From positions 1-64,000 of the forward strand of contig LJSU01000010.1 in NCBI GenBank assembly GCA_001314705.1: 64,000 nt of DNA, given 5' to 3'. Numbering within the stretch: position 1 is the first letter of the stretch; every line of letters begins with the position of its first letter. The position numbers and the translations under genes were made by a program. Shown here one piece after another: positions 8,325 to 17,106 of this stretch. Under the pieces are notes generated by a model. That model searched no databases and was not told the DNA's origin. It saw nothing but the letters and a program-made list of their open reading frames with translations. The DNA comes from Rhodobacteraceae bacterium HLUCCO07. GTDB lineage: Bacteria; Pseudomonadota; Alphaproteobacteria; Rhodobacterales; Rhodobacteraceae.

Positions 8325-9035
8325 ATGCAGATTTTTGTCGGCCTCGGCAATCCCGGGGCGAAATATGCCCATAACCGGCACAATATCGGTTTCATGGCCA
8401 TCGACCGGATCGCCGAGGAACACGGCTTCGGCCCGTGGAAATCACGCTTCCAGGGGCTGGTGAGCGAGGGGCGGCTGGGCGATGACAAGATCCTGCTTCT
8501 CAAGCCCCAGACCTTCATGAACCTCTCGGGTCAGTCGATCGGCGAGGCCATGCGCTTTTACAAGCTCGACTCGACCGACATCACCGTTTTCCACGACGAG
8601 TTGGACCTCGCGCCCGGCAAGCTTCGGGTCAAGCATGGCGGTGGACATGCAGGCCATAACGGTCTGCGCTCGATTCACGACCACATCGGCCCGCATTATA
8701 CCCGCGTGCGCCTCGGGATAGGGCATCCCGGCCACAAGGATCGCGTCGCGGCCTATGTGCTCCACGACTTCGCCAAATCCGACGCGGATTGGCTCGACGA
8801 CGTGATGCGTGGCTGCGCCGATGGCGCGCCCGACCTGGCACGGGGCGATACCGGGCGCTTTCTCAATGCGGTGGCGTCGCGGGTGAAACCGCCCCGCTCC
8901 TCGACCAGGCCTGACGACAGGCCCCGCGCGAAACCGGACGCGCCCAAGCCTACCCCCCGGCCCGAGACACCCGAGCACCTCCCGAAAGAGGACACCCGCT
9001 CCCCCTTGCAGAAACTGGTGGACCGTTTCCGCTGA
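8325..9035 (+). CDS. pth: peptidyl-tRNA hydrolase
   Basis: 236 residues. The Pth domain (about 1-190) carries VGLGNPGAKYAHNRHNIGF with the catalytic His in the HNIGF motif, KPQTFMNLSG, and the HDELDLAPGKLR and GGGHAGHNGLRS segments. It cleaves the ester bond of peptidyl-tRNA released by abortive translation. The C-terminal ~45 residues are a Pro/Lys/Arg-rich extension (RPDDRPRAKPDAPKPTPRP) beyond the ~190-residue bacterial norm. ATG 8325 fits the family N terminus (MQIFVGLGNPG), although the frame is open further upstream. Confidence 0.95.
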   Translation: MQIFVGLGNPGAKYAHNRHNIGFMAIDRIAEEHGFGPWKSRFQGLVSEGRLGDDKILLLKPQTFMNLSGQSIGEAMRFYKLDSTDITVFHDELDLAPGKLRVKHGGGHAGHNGLRSIHDHIGPHYTRVRLGIGHPGHKDRVAAYVLHDFAKSDADWLDDVMRGCADGAPDLARGDTGRFLNAVASRVKPPRSSTRPDDRPRAKPDAPKPTPRPETPEHLPKEDTRSPLQKLVDRFR

Positions 9036-9235
9036 TCCCACAAGGAGGGTGGCAAGCCAGTCGCCCACGAGGCATCCATGAATGCCGGTTGCAATGGCCG
9101 ATGCCCCCGACGCGCAAGGGAGAATTCTTTGCACGTGGCAGCCATGGCAAGTATGCCTGTTCCGACCACACCCGCGACGTGATGATCGCCACCGACGCCG
9201 CAGACCGCGACTTTCGCGAAACGGACCTGCACGAC

Positions 9236-9255
9236 CGAAACATCGCGATGTTTCG
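9236..9255. promoter_or_regulatory. 20-bp perfect palindrome upstream of DUF2237 gene
   Basis: CGAAACATCG immediately followed by its reverse complement CGATGTTTCG, centred 42 bases upstream of the downstream ATG. The size and symmetry fit an operator for a dimeric repressor. No regulator gene lies next to it. Confidence 0.45.
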
Positions 9256-9287
9256 CGCATCGCCGCCACGCTTGAGAAGGAGACACC

Positions 9288-9665
9288 ATGAAGGCCGAAC
9301 CTGAACGCCCCGTCAACGTGTTTGGCGCCCCGCTCGCCCCCTGTTCGAGCGATCCCGTGACCGGTTTTTTCCGCGACGGGCATTGCAACACCTGCGAGGC
9401 CGACATGGGCTCTCACACCGTCTGTTGCGAGATGACGGCCGAGTTCCTCGCCTATGAGAAATACGTGGGCAACGACCTCAGCACCCCGCGCCCGGAGTTC
9501 GATTTCGCGGGCCTCAAACCCGGCGACCACTGGTGCGTCTGCGCCGCGCGTTTCCTTCAGGCCGCCGACGAAGGCTGCGCGCCGCGCGTCAACCTTGCCG
9601 CCACCCATGCCCGCGCGCTCGACATCGTGCCGCTCTCGGTGCTCGAAGCACATGCCGCGCGGTGA
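9288..9665 (+). CDS. DUF2237 family protein
   Basis: 125 residues that match the DUF2237 pattern throughout: VNVFGAPLAPCSSDPVTGFF, then a cysteine-containing stretch (CNTCEADMGSHTVCC), NDLSTPRPEF, GLKPGDHWCVCAARF and ATHARALDIV. Seven cysteines with fixed spacing suggest metal or cofactor binding, but no activity is known for the family. AAGGAG lies upstream of ATG 9288. The 252 bases between pth and this gene hold no gene, only the palindrome at 9236. Confidence 0.85.
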   Translation: MKAEPERPVNVFGAPLAPCSSDPVTGFFRDGHCNTCEADMGSHTVCCEMTAEFLAYEKYVGNDLSTPRPEFDFAGLKPGDHWCVCAARFLQAADEGCAPRVNLAATHARALDIVPLSVLEAHAAR

Positions 9666-9769
9666 AGACGCATTGCCTGCCCTGCCCGCCGGTGCTACGT
9701 GATGCCCATGCCAGCGAAAGCATCCGCTTCAGCAAGCCATTCCATTCCGACAGACAGAGGGAGGCTTGA

Positions 9770-10090
9770 ATGAGCTTCATTGCCATGAACCGGTTCCGGG
9801 TCGCGCCCGGACGCGAGGACGAGTTCGAAAACATCTGGAAGAGCCGCGAAAGCAAGCTCAAGGAACTGAAAGGCTTCCGCGAGTTTCGCCTGCTCAAGGG
9901 CCCGGAGATCGACGGCTGCCGCCTTTATGCCAGCCACGTGATCTGGGACAGCCGCGAGGATTTCGAAGCCTGGACCAAGTCCCAGCAGTTCCGAGACGCC
10001 CACAAGAACGCAGGCTCCGGCCGCACCGAGGGCGTGATGATGGGCCCGCCGCAATTCGAAGGGTTCGAAACGGTCGTGCACGAAAGCTGA
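9770..10090 (+). CDS. antibiotic biosynthesis monooxygenase (ABM) domain protein
   Basis: 106 residues forming a single ABM ferredoxin-like domain: FIAMNRFRVAPGREDEFENI at the start and a W-x-S-x-x-D-F region (IWDSREDFEAWTKSQQF). Such small dimeric proteins include haem-degrading IsdG/HmoA-type enzymes and quinol monooxygenases. The general shape (RFRV-x-PGREDEFE...W) is like HmoA-type proteins, but haem binding cannot be confirmed. Strand plus, 104 bases after the DUF2237 gene, with GGGAGG upstream of the ATG. Confidence 0.75.
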   Translation: MSFIAMNRFRVAPGREDEFENIWKSRESKLKELKGFREFRLLKGPEIDGCRLYASHVIWDSREDFEAWTKSQQFRDAHKNAGSGRTEGVMMGPPQFEGFETVVHES

Positions 10091-10132
10091 TATGCCGCGC
10101 GTGGCCGGCGCCCTGCCCCAGCCGCGCGTCAC

Positions 10133-11386
10133 TCAGTCCAGTTCGCGCCCCTCGGTGTCGGACATGTCAAAGCCCAGGTGCTTGGCGACTGTATAGATGT
10201 CCTTGTCGCCACGCCCGCACATGTTCATCACGATGATATGTTCGCGCGGCAGGTCCGGCGCGATCTTCATCACATGGGCCAGTGCATGGCTTGGCTCCAG
10301 CGCCGGGATGATTCCTTCCGTGGCGCAGGAAAGCTGAAACGCCTCGAGCGCCTCGCGGTCGGTGATCGAGACATATTCGGCACGGCCGGTGTCGTGGAGC
10401 CAGCTATGCTCCGGTCCGATCCCCGGATAATCCAGCCCTGCCGAGATCGAGAACCCTTCGAGGATCTGGCCGTCGTCGTCCTGCAAGAGATAGGTGCGGT
10501 TGCCATGCAGCACCCCCGGCCGCCCCCCGGTAAGCGAGGCGCAATGTTCCATCTTGTCGTTGACGCCCTTGCCGCCCGCTTCCACGCCGATGATCCGAAC
10601 AGAGGGATCATCGAGGAACGGAAAGAAAAGCCCCATCGCGTTCGACCCGCCGCCAATGGCCGCAATCACCGTGTCGGGCAGACGCCCCTCGCCCTCCTGT
10701 TCGGCCAGTTGCCAGCGCACCTCCTTGCCGATGATCGACTGGAAATCGCGCACCATCGCCGGATAGGGATGCGGCCCCGCCACAGTGCCGATGCAATAGA
10801 ACGTGTCGCGCACATTCGTCACCCAGTCGCGCAGCGCGTCGTTCATCGCGTCCTTCAACGTGCCGCGGCCGGATGTGACCGGGATCACCTCGGCCCCCAG
10901 CAGGCGCATGCGAAACACGTTGGGCGCCTGACGCTCGACATCGTGCTTGCCCATGTAGACCACGCATTGCAGGCCGAACTTGGCACATACCGTGGCCGTG
11001 GCCACGCCATGCTGGCCCGCGCCGGTCTCGGCGATGATGCGTTTCTTGCCCATGCGCCGCGCCAGCAGGATCTGGCCCAGCACGTTGTTGATCTTGTGCG
11101 CACCGGTATGGTTCAACTCGTCGCGCTTCATGTAAATGCTGGCACCGCCCAGATGGTCACTCAGCCGCTCGGCGAAATAAAGCGGGCTGGGGCGACCGAC
11201 ATAGTGTTTCCACAGATCGTCCATCTCGGCCCAGAATTCGGGATCGTCCTTGGCTTTCTCGTATTCGGCCTCGAGCTCGAGGATCAGCGGCATCAGCGTC
11301 TCCGAGACGAACCGCCCGCCGTAATTGCCGAACCGCCCACGCTCGTCCGGGCCGTTCATGAAACTGTTGAAAAGATCGTCGGCCAT
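10133..11386 (-). CDS. trpB: tryptophan synthase beta subunit
   Basis: 417 residues, the normal TrpB length. The PLP lysine is in HTGAHKINN (Lys98), and the PLP-phosphate glycine loop GGGSNAMG and the conserved [13 protein letters not shown] segment are present. It condenses indole with serine to give tryptophan, in complex with TrpA, which is not in the window. ATG 11386 has GGGAGG upstream; the open frame beyond it is not TrpB-like. Last gene of the rpsA-ihfB-lapA-trpF-GNAT-trpB series on the minus strand. Confidence 0.97.
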   Translation of the reverse strand: MADDLFNSFMNGPDERGRFGNYGGRFVSETLMPLILELEAEYEKAKDDPEFWAEMDDLWKHYVGRPSPLYFAERLSDHLGGASIYMKRDELNHTGAHKINNVLGQILLARRMGKKRIIAETGAGQHGVATATVCAKFGLQCVVYMGKHDVERQAPNVFRMRLLGAEVIPVTSGRGTLKDAMNDALRDWVTNVRDTFYCIGTVAGPHPYPAMVRDFQSIIGKEVRWQLAEQEGEGRLPDTVIAAIGGGSNAMGLFFPFLDDPSVRIIGVEAGGKGVNDKMEHCASLTGGRPGVLHGNRTYLLQDDDGQILEGFSISAGLDYPGIGPEHSWLHDTGRAEYVSITDREALEAFQLSCATEGIIPALEPSHALAHVMKIAPDLPREHIIVMNMCGRGDKDIYTVAKHLGFDMSDTEGRELD

Positions 11387-11466
11387 GCTGCGCCTCCCGG
11401 TTGCTTCAGCGTGATGTAAACCTGAACGCCGCAAGGGGCAATAGAGGGCGGGGCACGCGCCCGTTT

Positions 11467-11922
11467 CTATCCCCCGAGCAGCTTCTTGAACCCCACATGG
11501 CTCGCCTCGAAACCCAGCGATTGATAGAAGCGGCGGCTTTCCGTGCGGGCCGCATTCATGGTGAGCTGGACAAGGCGGCATCCGGCCGCCCGCGCCCTTG
11601 CCTCGACATCGGCAAACATCGTCCGCCCCACGCCTGCCCCCCGCAGGTCCGAGGCCACGCGCACCGATTCCACCTGCGCCCGCCGCGCCGCGGCCAGGCT
11701 CAGACCCGAGATGAACGTGACCTGATAGGTGGCGACGATCCGCCCCACCTCGTCTTCGCCCACGATCAGGTGGTTGGTTCCCTCATCGCGCATCGCCTCG
11801 AAGGCGGCAAGATAGGGCTCCAGCTCCCGGCGTTCCCGCGCCGCGCCCAGCATGTCATCGGCCAGAAGCGCCACCACGGCCGGCACATCGGCGATGCCCG
11901 CCGCGCGGAATGTCACGCGCAT
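11467..11922 (-). CDS. GNAT family N-acetyltransferase
   Basis: 151 residues. The acetyl-CoA-binding motif A is [17 protein letters not shown] (about 88-104), and the C-terminal [18 protein letters not shown] segment is characteristic of GNAT proteins. Acceptor unknown. Its start overlaps the end of trpF by 10 bases, and trpB follows 80 bases downstream, so it is embedded in a tryptophan gene cluster. Confidence 0.85.
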   Translation of the reverse strand: MRVTFRAAGIADVPAVVALLADDMLGAARERRELEPYLAAFEAMRDEGTNHLIVGEDEVGRIVATYQVTFISGLSLAAARRAQVESVRVASDLRGAGVGRTMFADVEARARAAGCRLVQLTMNAARTESRRFYQSLGFEASHVGFKKLLGG

Positions 11923-12554
11923 CGCGCCGCCTCAACGAAGGCCCGCATCAGGCCCGCATCCTTCACCCCCGGCGCGCTTTCGATGCCCGACGCGGTATCG
12001 ACCTGCCGCGCGCCGGTAAGCCGGATCGCCTCGGCCACGTTCTCAGGGGTGAGCCCCCCGGCCAGCATCCACGGCTTCGCCCATGCGCGCCCGGCCACAA
12101 GCCGCCAGTCGAACGGGATACCATTGCCACCCGGCAAGGGGGCGTCCCCTGGCGGCTTGGCATCAAGAAGGATCTGGTCGGCAACGGCCTCATACCCGGC
12201 CAGCGCCTCGAGATCGGCCCTTTCACGGACCCCGACCACCTTCATCACCGGCAAGCCATGGCGCGCCTTGACCTCGGCCACGCGCTCCGGGCTTTCAGCC
12301 CCGTGCAACTGGATCATGTCGAGCGGCACCTGCCCGGTGATCGCGTCCAGTTCCGCATCGGACGCATCGACCACCAGCGCGACCTTGGCCACACCCACCG
12401 GCGTTTCCACCGCAAGGTCGCGCGCCTGATCCGGCGTCACGTATCGCGGACTTCTGGGAAAGAAATTGAACCCGACATAGCTCGCCCCCGCCTGCGCGGC
12501 GGCAAGGATATCCTCGGGTCGGGTCAGACCGCAGAATTTCACCCTGATGCTCAT
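11913..12554 (-). CDS. trpF: phosphoribosylanthranilate isomerase
   Basis: 213 residues, usual TrpF length. The catalytic cysteine is in [11 protein letters not shown] (residue 8) and the catalytic aspartate in [10 protein letters not shown]. Phosphate-binding loops AGGLTPENV and [11 protein letters not shown] are near the C terminus. It catalyses the Amadori rearrangement of phosphoribosylanthranilate in tryptophan synthesis. It lies 107 bases after lapA, and a small intergenic repeat sits between them. Confidence 0.96.
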   Translation of the reverse strand: MSIRVKFCGLTRPEDILAAAQAGASYVGFNFFPRSPRYVTPDQARDLAVETPVGVAKVALVVDASDAELDAITGQVPLDMIQLHGAESPERVAEVKARHGLPVMKVVGVRERADLEALAGYEAVADQILLDAKPPGDAPLPGGNGIPFDWRLVAGRAWAKPWMLAGGLTPENVAEAIRLTGARQVDTASGIESAPGVKDAGLMRAFVEAARCA

Positions 12555-12597
12555 GGCCCTGACCTATGTGAAAGCGGAGGGCCTGAAAACCGTCCCT

Positions 12598-12621
12598 GCT
12601 CTTTCTTGGAAAAAATACTCG
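12598..12621. repeat. intergenic repeat, CTCTTTCTTGG...AATACTCG type
   Basis: GCTCTTTCTTGGAAAAAATA followed by CTCG. A near twin lies at 39525, and looser relatives at 624 and 55072. It occupies the gap between lapA and trpF. Confidence 0.5.
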
Positions 12622-12661
12622 AAATCCCGCAGCCCGAAACGGGCGTCACGGCTCGCGGGGT

Positions 12662-13018
12662 TCAGCGTGACTGGTCCAGCAGCGCCAGGACCTCGTCCGT
12701 CTTGTCACTCTTGCCCTCGCCGCGCTTCAGGCGCTGCATTTCGCGCTTGAGCGCCTTGACCTCGCCGTCCTTGCGCGCGGCATCGGCGCGGTGCCTGTGC
12801 TCGCGCAGCCATTCCCAGACGAAGCCGATCATCAGCCCCGCCACGATCGCCGCGAAGATCACGATGAAAAGCGGCAGCTCGACCGACCGGGTCAGCCCGA
12901 ACAGGTTGCCCAGCTCCTCGGGCAAAAGCCGCAGCTCGACCATGCCACGATTGGCCATCGCGACCGAGATCAGACAAAGGGCCAAGAGGCCCAGGAACGC
13001 ATAGCGGATATAGCGCAT
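12662..13018 (-). CDS. LapA-domain (DUF1049) membrane protein
   Basis: 118 residues with two transmembrane helices (about 5-22 and 46-68) and a C-terminal charged, coiled-coil-like tail (about 70-110; REHRHRADAARKDGEV). This is the LapA/DUF1049 layout; in E. coli such proteins take part in regulating LPS synthesis, but a role here is inferred only from the family. It begins immediately after the ihfB stop codon, so it is probably translated with ihfB. Confidence 0.85.
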   Translation of the reverse strand: MRYIRYAFLGLLALCLISVAMANRGMVELRLLPEELGNLFGLTRSVELPLFIVIFAAIVAGLMIGFVWEWLREHRHRADAARKDGEVKALKREMQRLKRGEGKSDKTDEVLALLDQSR

Positions 13019-13303
13019 TCACGATTTCCCGTTCAGTCGATCACGCAACAGCTTGCCGGTCTTGAAGAAGGGCACGTGCTTTTCCTCGACCTCGACCGCC
13101 TCCCCGGTGCGCGGGTTGCGCCCGATGCGCGCGTCACGCTGCTTGACCGAAAAAGCCCCGAAGCCGCGCAGCTCGACGCGGTTGCCGTTGGCCATCGCTT
13201 CAGTGATTTCCTCGAATATGGTGTTCACGATACGCTCGACGTCGCGTTGATAAAGATGCGGATTCTCATCGGCGATCTTTTGAATCAGTTCCGATCGTAT
13301 CAT
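13019..13303 (-). CDS. ihfB: integration host factor beta subunit
   Basis: 94 residues, HU/IHF fold. [20 protein letters not shown] opens the protein, [11 protein letters not shown] precedes the beta arm, and [14 protein letters not shown] carries the intercalating proline. Placement downstream of rpsA is the conserved alphaproteobacterial and gammaproteobacterial arrangement for ihfB and supports the beta rather than alpha or HU assignment. It binds and bends DNA as a heterodimer with IhfA. A -10-like TATAGT lies about 55 bases upstream on the minus strand. Confidence 0.95.
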   Translation of the reverse strand: MIRSELIQKIADENPHLYQRDVERIVNTIFEEITEAMANGNRVELRGFGAFSVKQRDARIGRNPRTGEAVEVEEKHVPFFKTGKLLRDRLNGKS

Positions 13304-13520
13304 CGGATCACTCTCCCCGGGGTTGTTTTCGCAGGCATCTCTTTTTCTCGGACTATAGAGAGAATTGATCGCGCAAGGAACATCAAACCCAAATGTCGGG
13401 CAGAAGATTTCAGGCCAAAACCCGCCGATACCGGCAAATCCGCATGCGCCAGCACCCCGGGCGGACTGATAACACCGTCGTGAGGCATGGCGCCGCAGTG
13501 CGGCGAAACCCTTGATTCGG

Positions 13521-13553
13521 CAAAACAAACGGCCCCGCCAGGGTGGCGGGGCC
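13521..13553 (-). terminator. rho-independent terminator after rpsA
   Basis: GGCCCCGCCA (13531-13540) and TGGCGGGGCC (13544-13553) form a perfect 10-bp stem with a 3-base loop. On the minus strand this is followed by GTTTGTTTTG. It ends rpsA transcription 24 bases past the stop and separates rpsA from ihfB. Confidence 0.92.
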
Positions 13554-13576
13554 GGCTTGCAGTTTTCGCGACAGGA

Positions 13577-15259
13577 TTACTTTTCGTCGCTCTTGAGCGC
13601 CGCGCCCAGGATGTCGCCCAGGCTCGCACCGGAGTCGGACGAGCCGTATTGCGCCACGGCTTCCTTCTCTTCGGCGATCTCGCGCGCCTTGATCGACAGG
13701 CCCAGACGGCGGGTCTTGCTGTCCACGTTGGTCACGCGCACATCGACCTTGTCACCGACCGAGAACCGCTCGGGGCGTTGTTCGGAACGATCGCGCGACA
13801 GGTCCGAACGGCGGATGAAGGATTTCATGCCCTCGTATTCCACCTCGATGCCGCCATCCTCGATCGCCGTCACCTCGACGGTGATGATCGAGCCGCGCTT
13901 CACGCCGCCCACGGCCTCGGCGAACTTGTCACCACCCAGCGCCTTGATGCTGAGCGAGATGCGCTCCTTCTCGACATCGACTTCCGACACGACGGCCTGG
14001 ACCACATCGCCCTTGCGATAGTTCTGGATCGCATCCTCGCCGCGCTCGTCCCAGCTCAGGTCCGAAAGGTGAACCATGCCGTCGATATCGCCGTCGAGAC
14101 CGATGAACAGACCGAATTCGGTGATGTTCTTGACCTCGCCCTCGACCTCGGTGCCCTCGGGATGGGTTTCGGCGAACACTTCCCACGGGTTGCGCATGGT
14201 CTGCTTGAGGCCAAGGCTCACGCGACGTTTCGCGGGATCGATCTCGAGGATCATGACATCGACTTCCTGGCTGGTCGATACGATCTTGCCGGGATGCACG
14301 TTCTTCTTGGTCCAGCTCATTTCCGAGACATGAACCAGCCCCTCGATGCCGGGTTCCAGTTCGACGAAGGCACCGTAATCGGTGATGTTGGTCACACGGC
14401 CCTTGTGAACCGAACCGAGCGGGTATTTCGCACCCACCAGGTCCCACGGATCTTCCTGCAGCTGCTTCATGCCGAGGCTGATGCGATGGGTTTCCTTGTT
14501 GATCTTGATGACCTGCACCTTGATGGTCTCGCCGATCGACAGGATCTCGCTGGGATGGTTGACCCGGCGCCACGCCATGTCGGTGACGTGCAACAGGCCA
14601 TCGACACCGCCCAGATCGACAAAGGCGCCATATTCGGTGATGTTCTTGACAACACCTTCCACGGTCTGCCCCTCGGTCAGGTTGCCGATCACTTCGGCGC
14701 GCTGTTCGGCACGGCTCTCTTCGAGGATGGCACGGCGCGAGACCACGATGTTGCCGCGGCGACGGTCCATCTTGAGGATCTGGAACGGCTGTTTCAGACC
14801 CATCAGCGGCCCGGCGTCGCGCACCGGGCGAACATCGACCTGGCTGCCGGGCAGGAAGGCCACGGCTCCGCCGAGATCGACGGTAAAGCCACCCTTGACG
14901 CGGCCAAAGATCGCACCCTCGACCCGTTCCTCGTCGGCATAGGCTTTCTCCAGCCGGTCCCAGGCCGCTTCGCGGCGGGCCATTTCGTGGCTGATGACGG
15001 CTTCGCCCCGGGCGTTCTCCGCTGCGCGCAGGAACACTTCGACCTCGTCACCGACGGAAATGTCGGGCGCTTCGCCGGGGTTTGCAAATTCCTTGAGATC
15101 GACGCGGCCTTCCATCTTGTAGCCGACATCGATGATGGCCTGTCCCGCTTCGATCGCGATGACCTTGCCCTTGACGACGCTGCCCTCTTCGGGCGTGTCC
15201 ATTTCGAAGCTTTCGTTCAGGAGGGCTTCGAATTCCTCCATCGTTGCGTTTTGAGCCAT
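13577..15259 (-). CDS. rpsA: 30S ribosomal protein S1
   Basis: 560 residues with six S1 (OB-fold) RNA-binding repeats. The repeated motifs are recognisable, for example EGVVKNITEYGAFVDLGGVD, VTNITDYGAFVELEPGIEG and VKNITEFGLFIGLDGDIDG. It anchors mRNA to the 30S subunit. The ATG at 15259 gives MAQNATMEEFEALL, the usual alphaproteobacterial N terminus; sequence in frame upstream is not conserved-looking. In many relatives cmk sits just upstream of rpsA; here a CobW-type GTPase gene does. Confidence 0.97.
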   Translation of the reverse strand: MAQNATMEEFEALLNESFEMDTPEEGSVVKGKVIAIEAGQAIIDVGYKMEGRVDLKEFANPGEAPDISVGDEVEVFLRAAENARGEAVISHEMARREAAWDRLEKAYADEERVEGAIFGRVKGGFTVDLGGAVAFLPGSQVDVRPVRDAGPLMGLKQPFQILKMDRRRGNIVVSRRAILEESRAEQRAEVIGNLTEGQTVEGVVKNITEYGAFVDLGGVDGLLHVTDMAWRRVNHPSEILSIGETIKVQVIKINKETHRISLGMKQLQEDPWDLVGAKYPLGSVHKGRVTNITDYGAFVELEPGIEGLVHVSEMSWTKKNVHPGKIVSTSQEVDVMILEIDPAKRRVSLGLKQTMRNPWEVFAETHPEGTEVEGEVKNITEFGLFIGLDGDIDGMVHLSDLSWDERGEDAIQNYRKGDVVQAVVSEVDVEKERISLSIKALGGDKFAEAVGGVKRGSIITVEVTAIEDGGIEVEYEGMKSFIRRSDLSRDRSEQRPERFSVGDKVDVRVTNVDSKTRRLGLSIKAREIAEEKEAVAQYGSSDSGASLGDILGAALKSDEK

Positions 15260-15510
15260 GTGGCGTATCAGTCCTTTTAGATGCTTTTCCGGCCGCGCGG
15301 TTGTCTCCGCCGGTCTTTGGGGGTTTCGTTGGTCAGACGGTGCGCAAAACAAAGAGGGCCGGAAACCGCCCGACCCTGCTCGTCTCTTTCGTTTCGCGGC
15401 GTTTCCCGCCTTGTCGACGCGGGTGTCTTAGGCGGTTCGGGCCTTGAACGCAAGGATTAAGAGCGCTCTCACCTTGTCGAGGCGCAGCATTTTGCCCGCG
15501 CAACCGCCGG

Positions 15511-16398
15511 TCAAGCCTCTTCACGGTCCGACCACCACGCGGCGATCTCCTCTGCGCTGATCTGGGCCGCCGGCCCGATTCCCACCACGCGCGAGACTGC
15601 GGGGGGCTGCTCCAACCGCGTGATCTCGACCGAAGGGCCGACCTTGTGGAACTCGAATCCGCCTTCGGGTCCACGCATGAACCCCTTGACCCGGTAGAGC
15701 CCCGCCGGCGCCGCCTCGAGCCGCGCGCGCAACGCTTCGTGATCCATCACCTCGTCACTGTCATGCCCCCACGTGACATAGGCGCCATGGTCCGCACCGG
15801 TCCCGCGCCCCGTGCCCGGCTCGATCCCGCCCAGCAAGAGCGGCGCCACCGCCTCCAGCCCGTCCAGCGCCACGGTGGGCGCGGGCGACATCGTGGCAAG
15901 CTGCATCGCCAGCGCGCCCGGCACCTCGGCGCCGCATTTCGACACCAGAAGGAGATCCGCCACCCCGACCTGCCCGCGAATCTGCGCCCCGATCTGCGCA
16001 TCCGCCGCCAGCACGGCAAAATTCCCCGCATCCACGACAAGTGCGATTCCGCCATATTCCATCTCGGGCTCGGCCCGCGCCGCGTCGGCGATCTTCTTGG
16101 GGTCTGCGATCCCGCTCGCCTCGATCACGAGGTGATCGGGGCGCGGCACACGGTCCAGCACGTCGCCAAGCGCCATGAAGAGATCCGCGCCCATCGTGCA
16201 GCACACGCAGCCATTGGTCAGCTCGATCGTGTCCTCGCCCACGCTTTTCAAGAGCTCCGCATCGATATTGACCGATCCGAAATCATTGACCATCACCATC
16301 AGGCGCAGCCCGTGATCCTCGCGCAAGAGCCGGTTGATCAGCGTGGTCTTGCCCGCCCCCAGATAGCCCCCGACAACGGTGAGTGGCAGCCTGTCCAT
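15511..16398 (-). CDS. CobW/YjiA-type metal-chaperone GTPase
   Basis: 295 residues. Walker A GGYLGAGKTTLINRLL (about 8-23), the Zn-binding GCVCC motif (about 61-65) and SKCGAE (a variant of the usual SKxD guanine motif) mark the G3E GTPase family (COG0523). A C-terminal CobW_C-like region (about 205-285) has YRVKGFM and EFHKVGPSVE. Members deliver metals such as Zn or Co to client enzymes. ATG 16398 is chosen because the family motif starts within a few residues; a GTG-type extension to 16419 is possible. No metal-site operator was noticed upstream. Confidence 0.85.
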   Translation of the reverse strand: MDRLPLTVVGGYLGAGKTTLINRLLREDHGLRLMVMVNDFGSVNIDAELLKSVGEDTIELTNGCVCCTMGADLFMALGDVLDRVPRPDHLVIEASGIADPKKIADAARAEPEMEYGGIALVVDAGNFAVLAADAQIGAQIRGQVGVADLLLVSKCGAEVPGALAMQLATMSPAPTVALDGLEAVAPLLLGGIEPGTGRGTGADHGAYVTWGHDSDEVMDHEALRARLEAAPAGLYRVKGFMRGPEGGFEFHKVGPSVEITRLEQPPAVSRVVGIGPAAQISAEEIAAWWSDREEA

Positions 16399-16424
16399 GT
16401 CGCCTTCCTCGTCAACCAAGCCAT

Positions 16425-16501
16425 TGGCGATCCCGGGAGGACTCGAACCCCCAACCTGCTGATTAGAAGTCAGCTGCTCTATCCAGTTGAGCTACGGGAC
16501 C
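16425..16501 (-). tRNA. tRNA-Arg (anticodon TCT)
   Basis: 77 bases on the minus strand, beginning GGTCCCGTAGCTCAACTGG and ending in an encoded CCA. The acceptor stem GGTCCCG/CGGGATC pairs with one G-U; the anticodon arm is GCTGA-CTTCTAA-TCAGC, giving TCT; the T arm contains GGTTCGAGTCC. It lies 26 bases upstream of the CobW-type GTPase gene. Confidence 0.95.
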
Positions 16502-16558
16502 GCTCTTGACTGAATGCCGCCTCGGCGCCGCAAAGGCAAGCGCGGGTCGGCATCGGCT

Positions 16559-16870
16559 TCAGTGCGTCCAGACCTGACGCCGGCTGGTGGCAAAATTGTC
16601 GCCATAACCACCGGGGCGGATGTTGGGTTTGCGTTTGTGCGGACGCAGGACCACCGCGTCGATCCCCTTCGACTCGGCATAGGCCAGCGCCGCTTCCTTG
16701 GTCGGGAATTTCATCCGCACCTGCGACTGGGTGTCCCCGGACGAGGTCCAGCCCATCAGCGGGTCGATGTCGCGCGCCTCGGCAGGCGCGAATTCCAGCA
16801 CCCAGTGCTTGGTCTTGGCGGTGCCGGACGTCATGGCATTGCGGCTCGGCTGATAGATGCGCGCGGGCAT
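16559..16870 (-). CDS. NDUFS4-like complex I accessory subunit (ETC complex I subunit region)
   Basis: 103 residues. The pattern [39 protein letters not shown] and GGYGDNF matches the alphaproteobacterial homologue of mitochondrial NDUFS4 (18-kDa subunit), an accessory subunit of NADH:ubiquinone oxidoreductase that stabilises the peripheral arm. Soluble, with no signal peptide. GGAGA lies upstream of ATG 16870. It is separate from any nuo genes here and precedes the tRNA-Arg gene on the same strand. Confidence 0.9.
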   Translation of the reverse strand: MPARIYQPSRNAMTSGTAKTKHWVLEFAPAEARDIDPLMGWTSSGDTQSQVRMKFPTKEAALAYAESKGIDAVVLRPHKRKPNIRPGGYGDNFATSRRQVWTH

Positions 16871-16975
16871 GTGGTCTCTCCTCGACGATCGGGGCAGTCC
16901 CCTCCCGTCTACCGCTTTCCGACCGTCCGTCGCAAGCCGGAAGTGACCGGGCAGGGATGCCGCGCCGCGCGCCGC

Positions 16976-17083
16976 GTTAACGCCTGTGACCCGCGTTTTC
17001 GCCGCATTGCGGCGGTGCACGCCTGGCAGCCGGGCAGCAGCCGGGAGTCACCCCGCGGTTTCTCGCCGAAAACTCGCGTTAAC
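16976..17083 (+). repeat. GTTAAC-bounded ~108-bp element, copy B
   Basis: 108 bases from GTTAAC to GTTAAC between the rhomboid-fold gene and the complex I subunit gene. The core is TGGCAGCCGGGCAGCAGCCG followed by GGAGTCACCCC. The ends form an imperfect inverted repeat (GTTAACGC...GTTTTCGCCG against the reverse of CGCCGAAAACTCGCGTTAAC). Confidence 0.65.
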
Positions 17084-17106
17084 CCCGCCGAACGCTGCAC
17101 CCTGCG

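Noticed and set aside
9082-9304. Overlapping short ORFs between pth and the DUF2237 gene
   Set aside because: Composition is not protein-like and they run through the 20-bp palindrome and the downstream ribosome binding site.
13487-15280. 597-codon plus-strand open frame
   Set aside because: Antisense to rpsA; the repetitive look comes from the six S1 repeats on the other strand.
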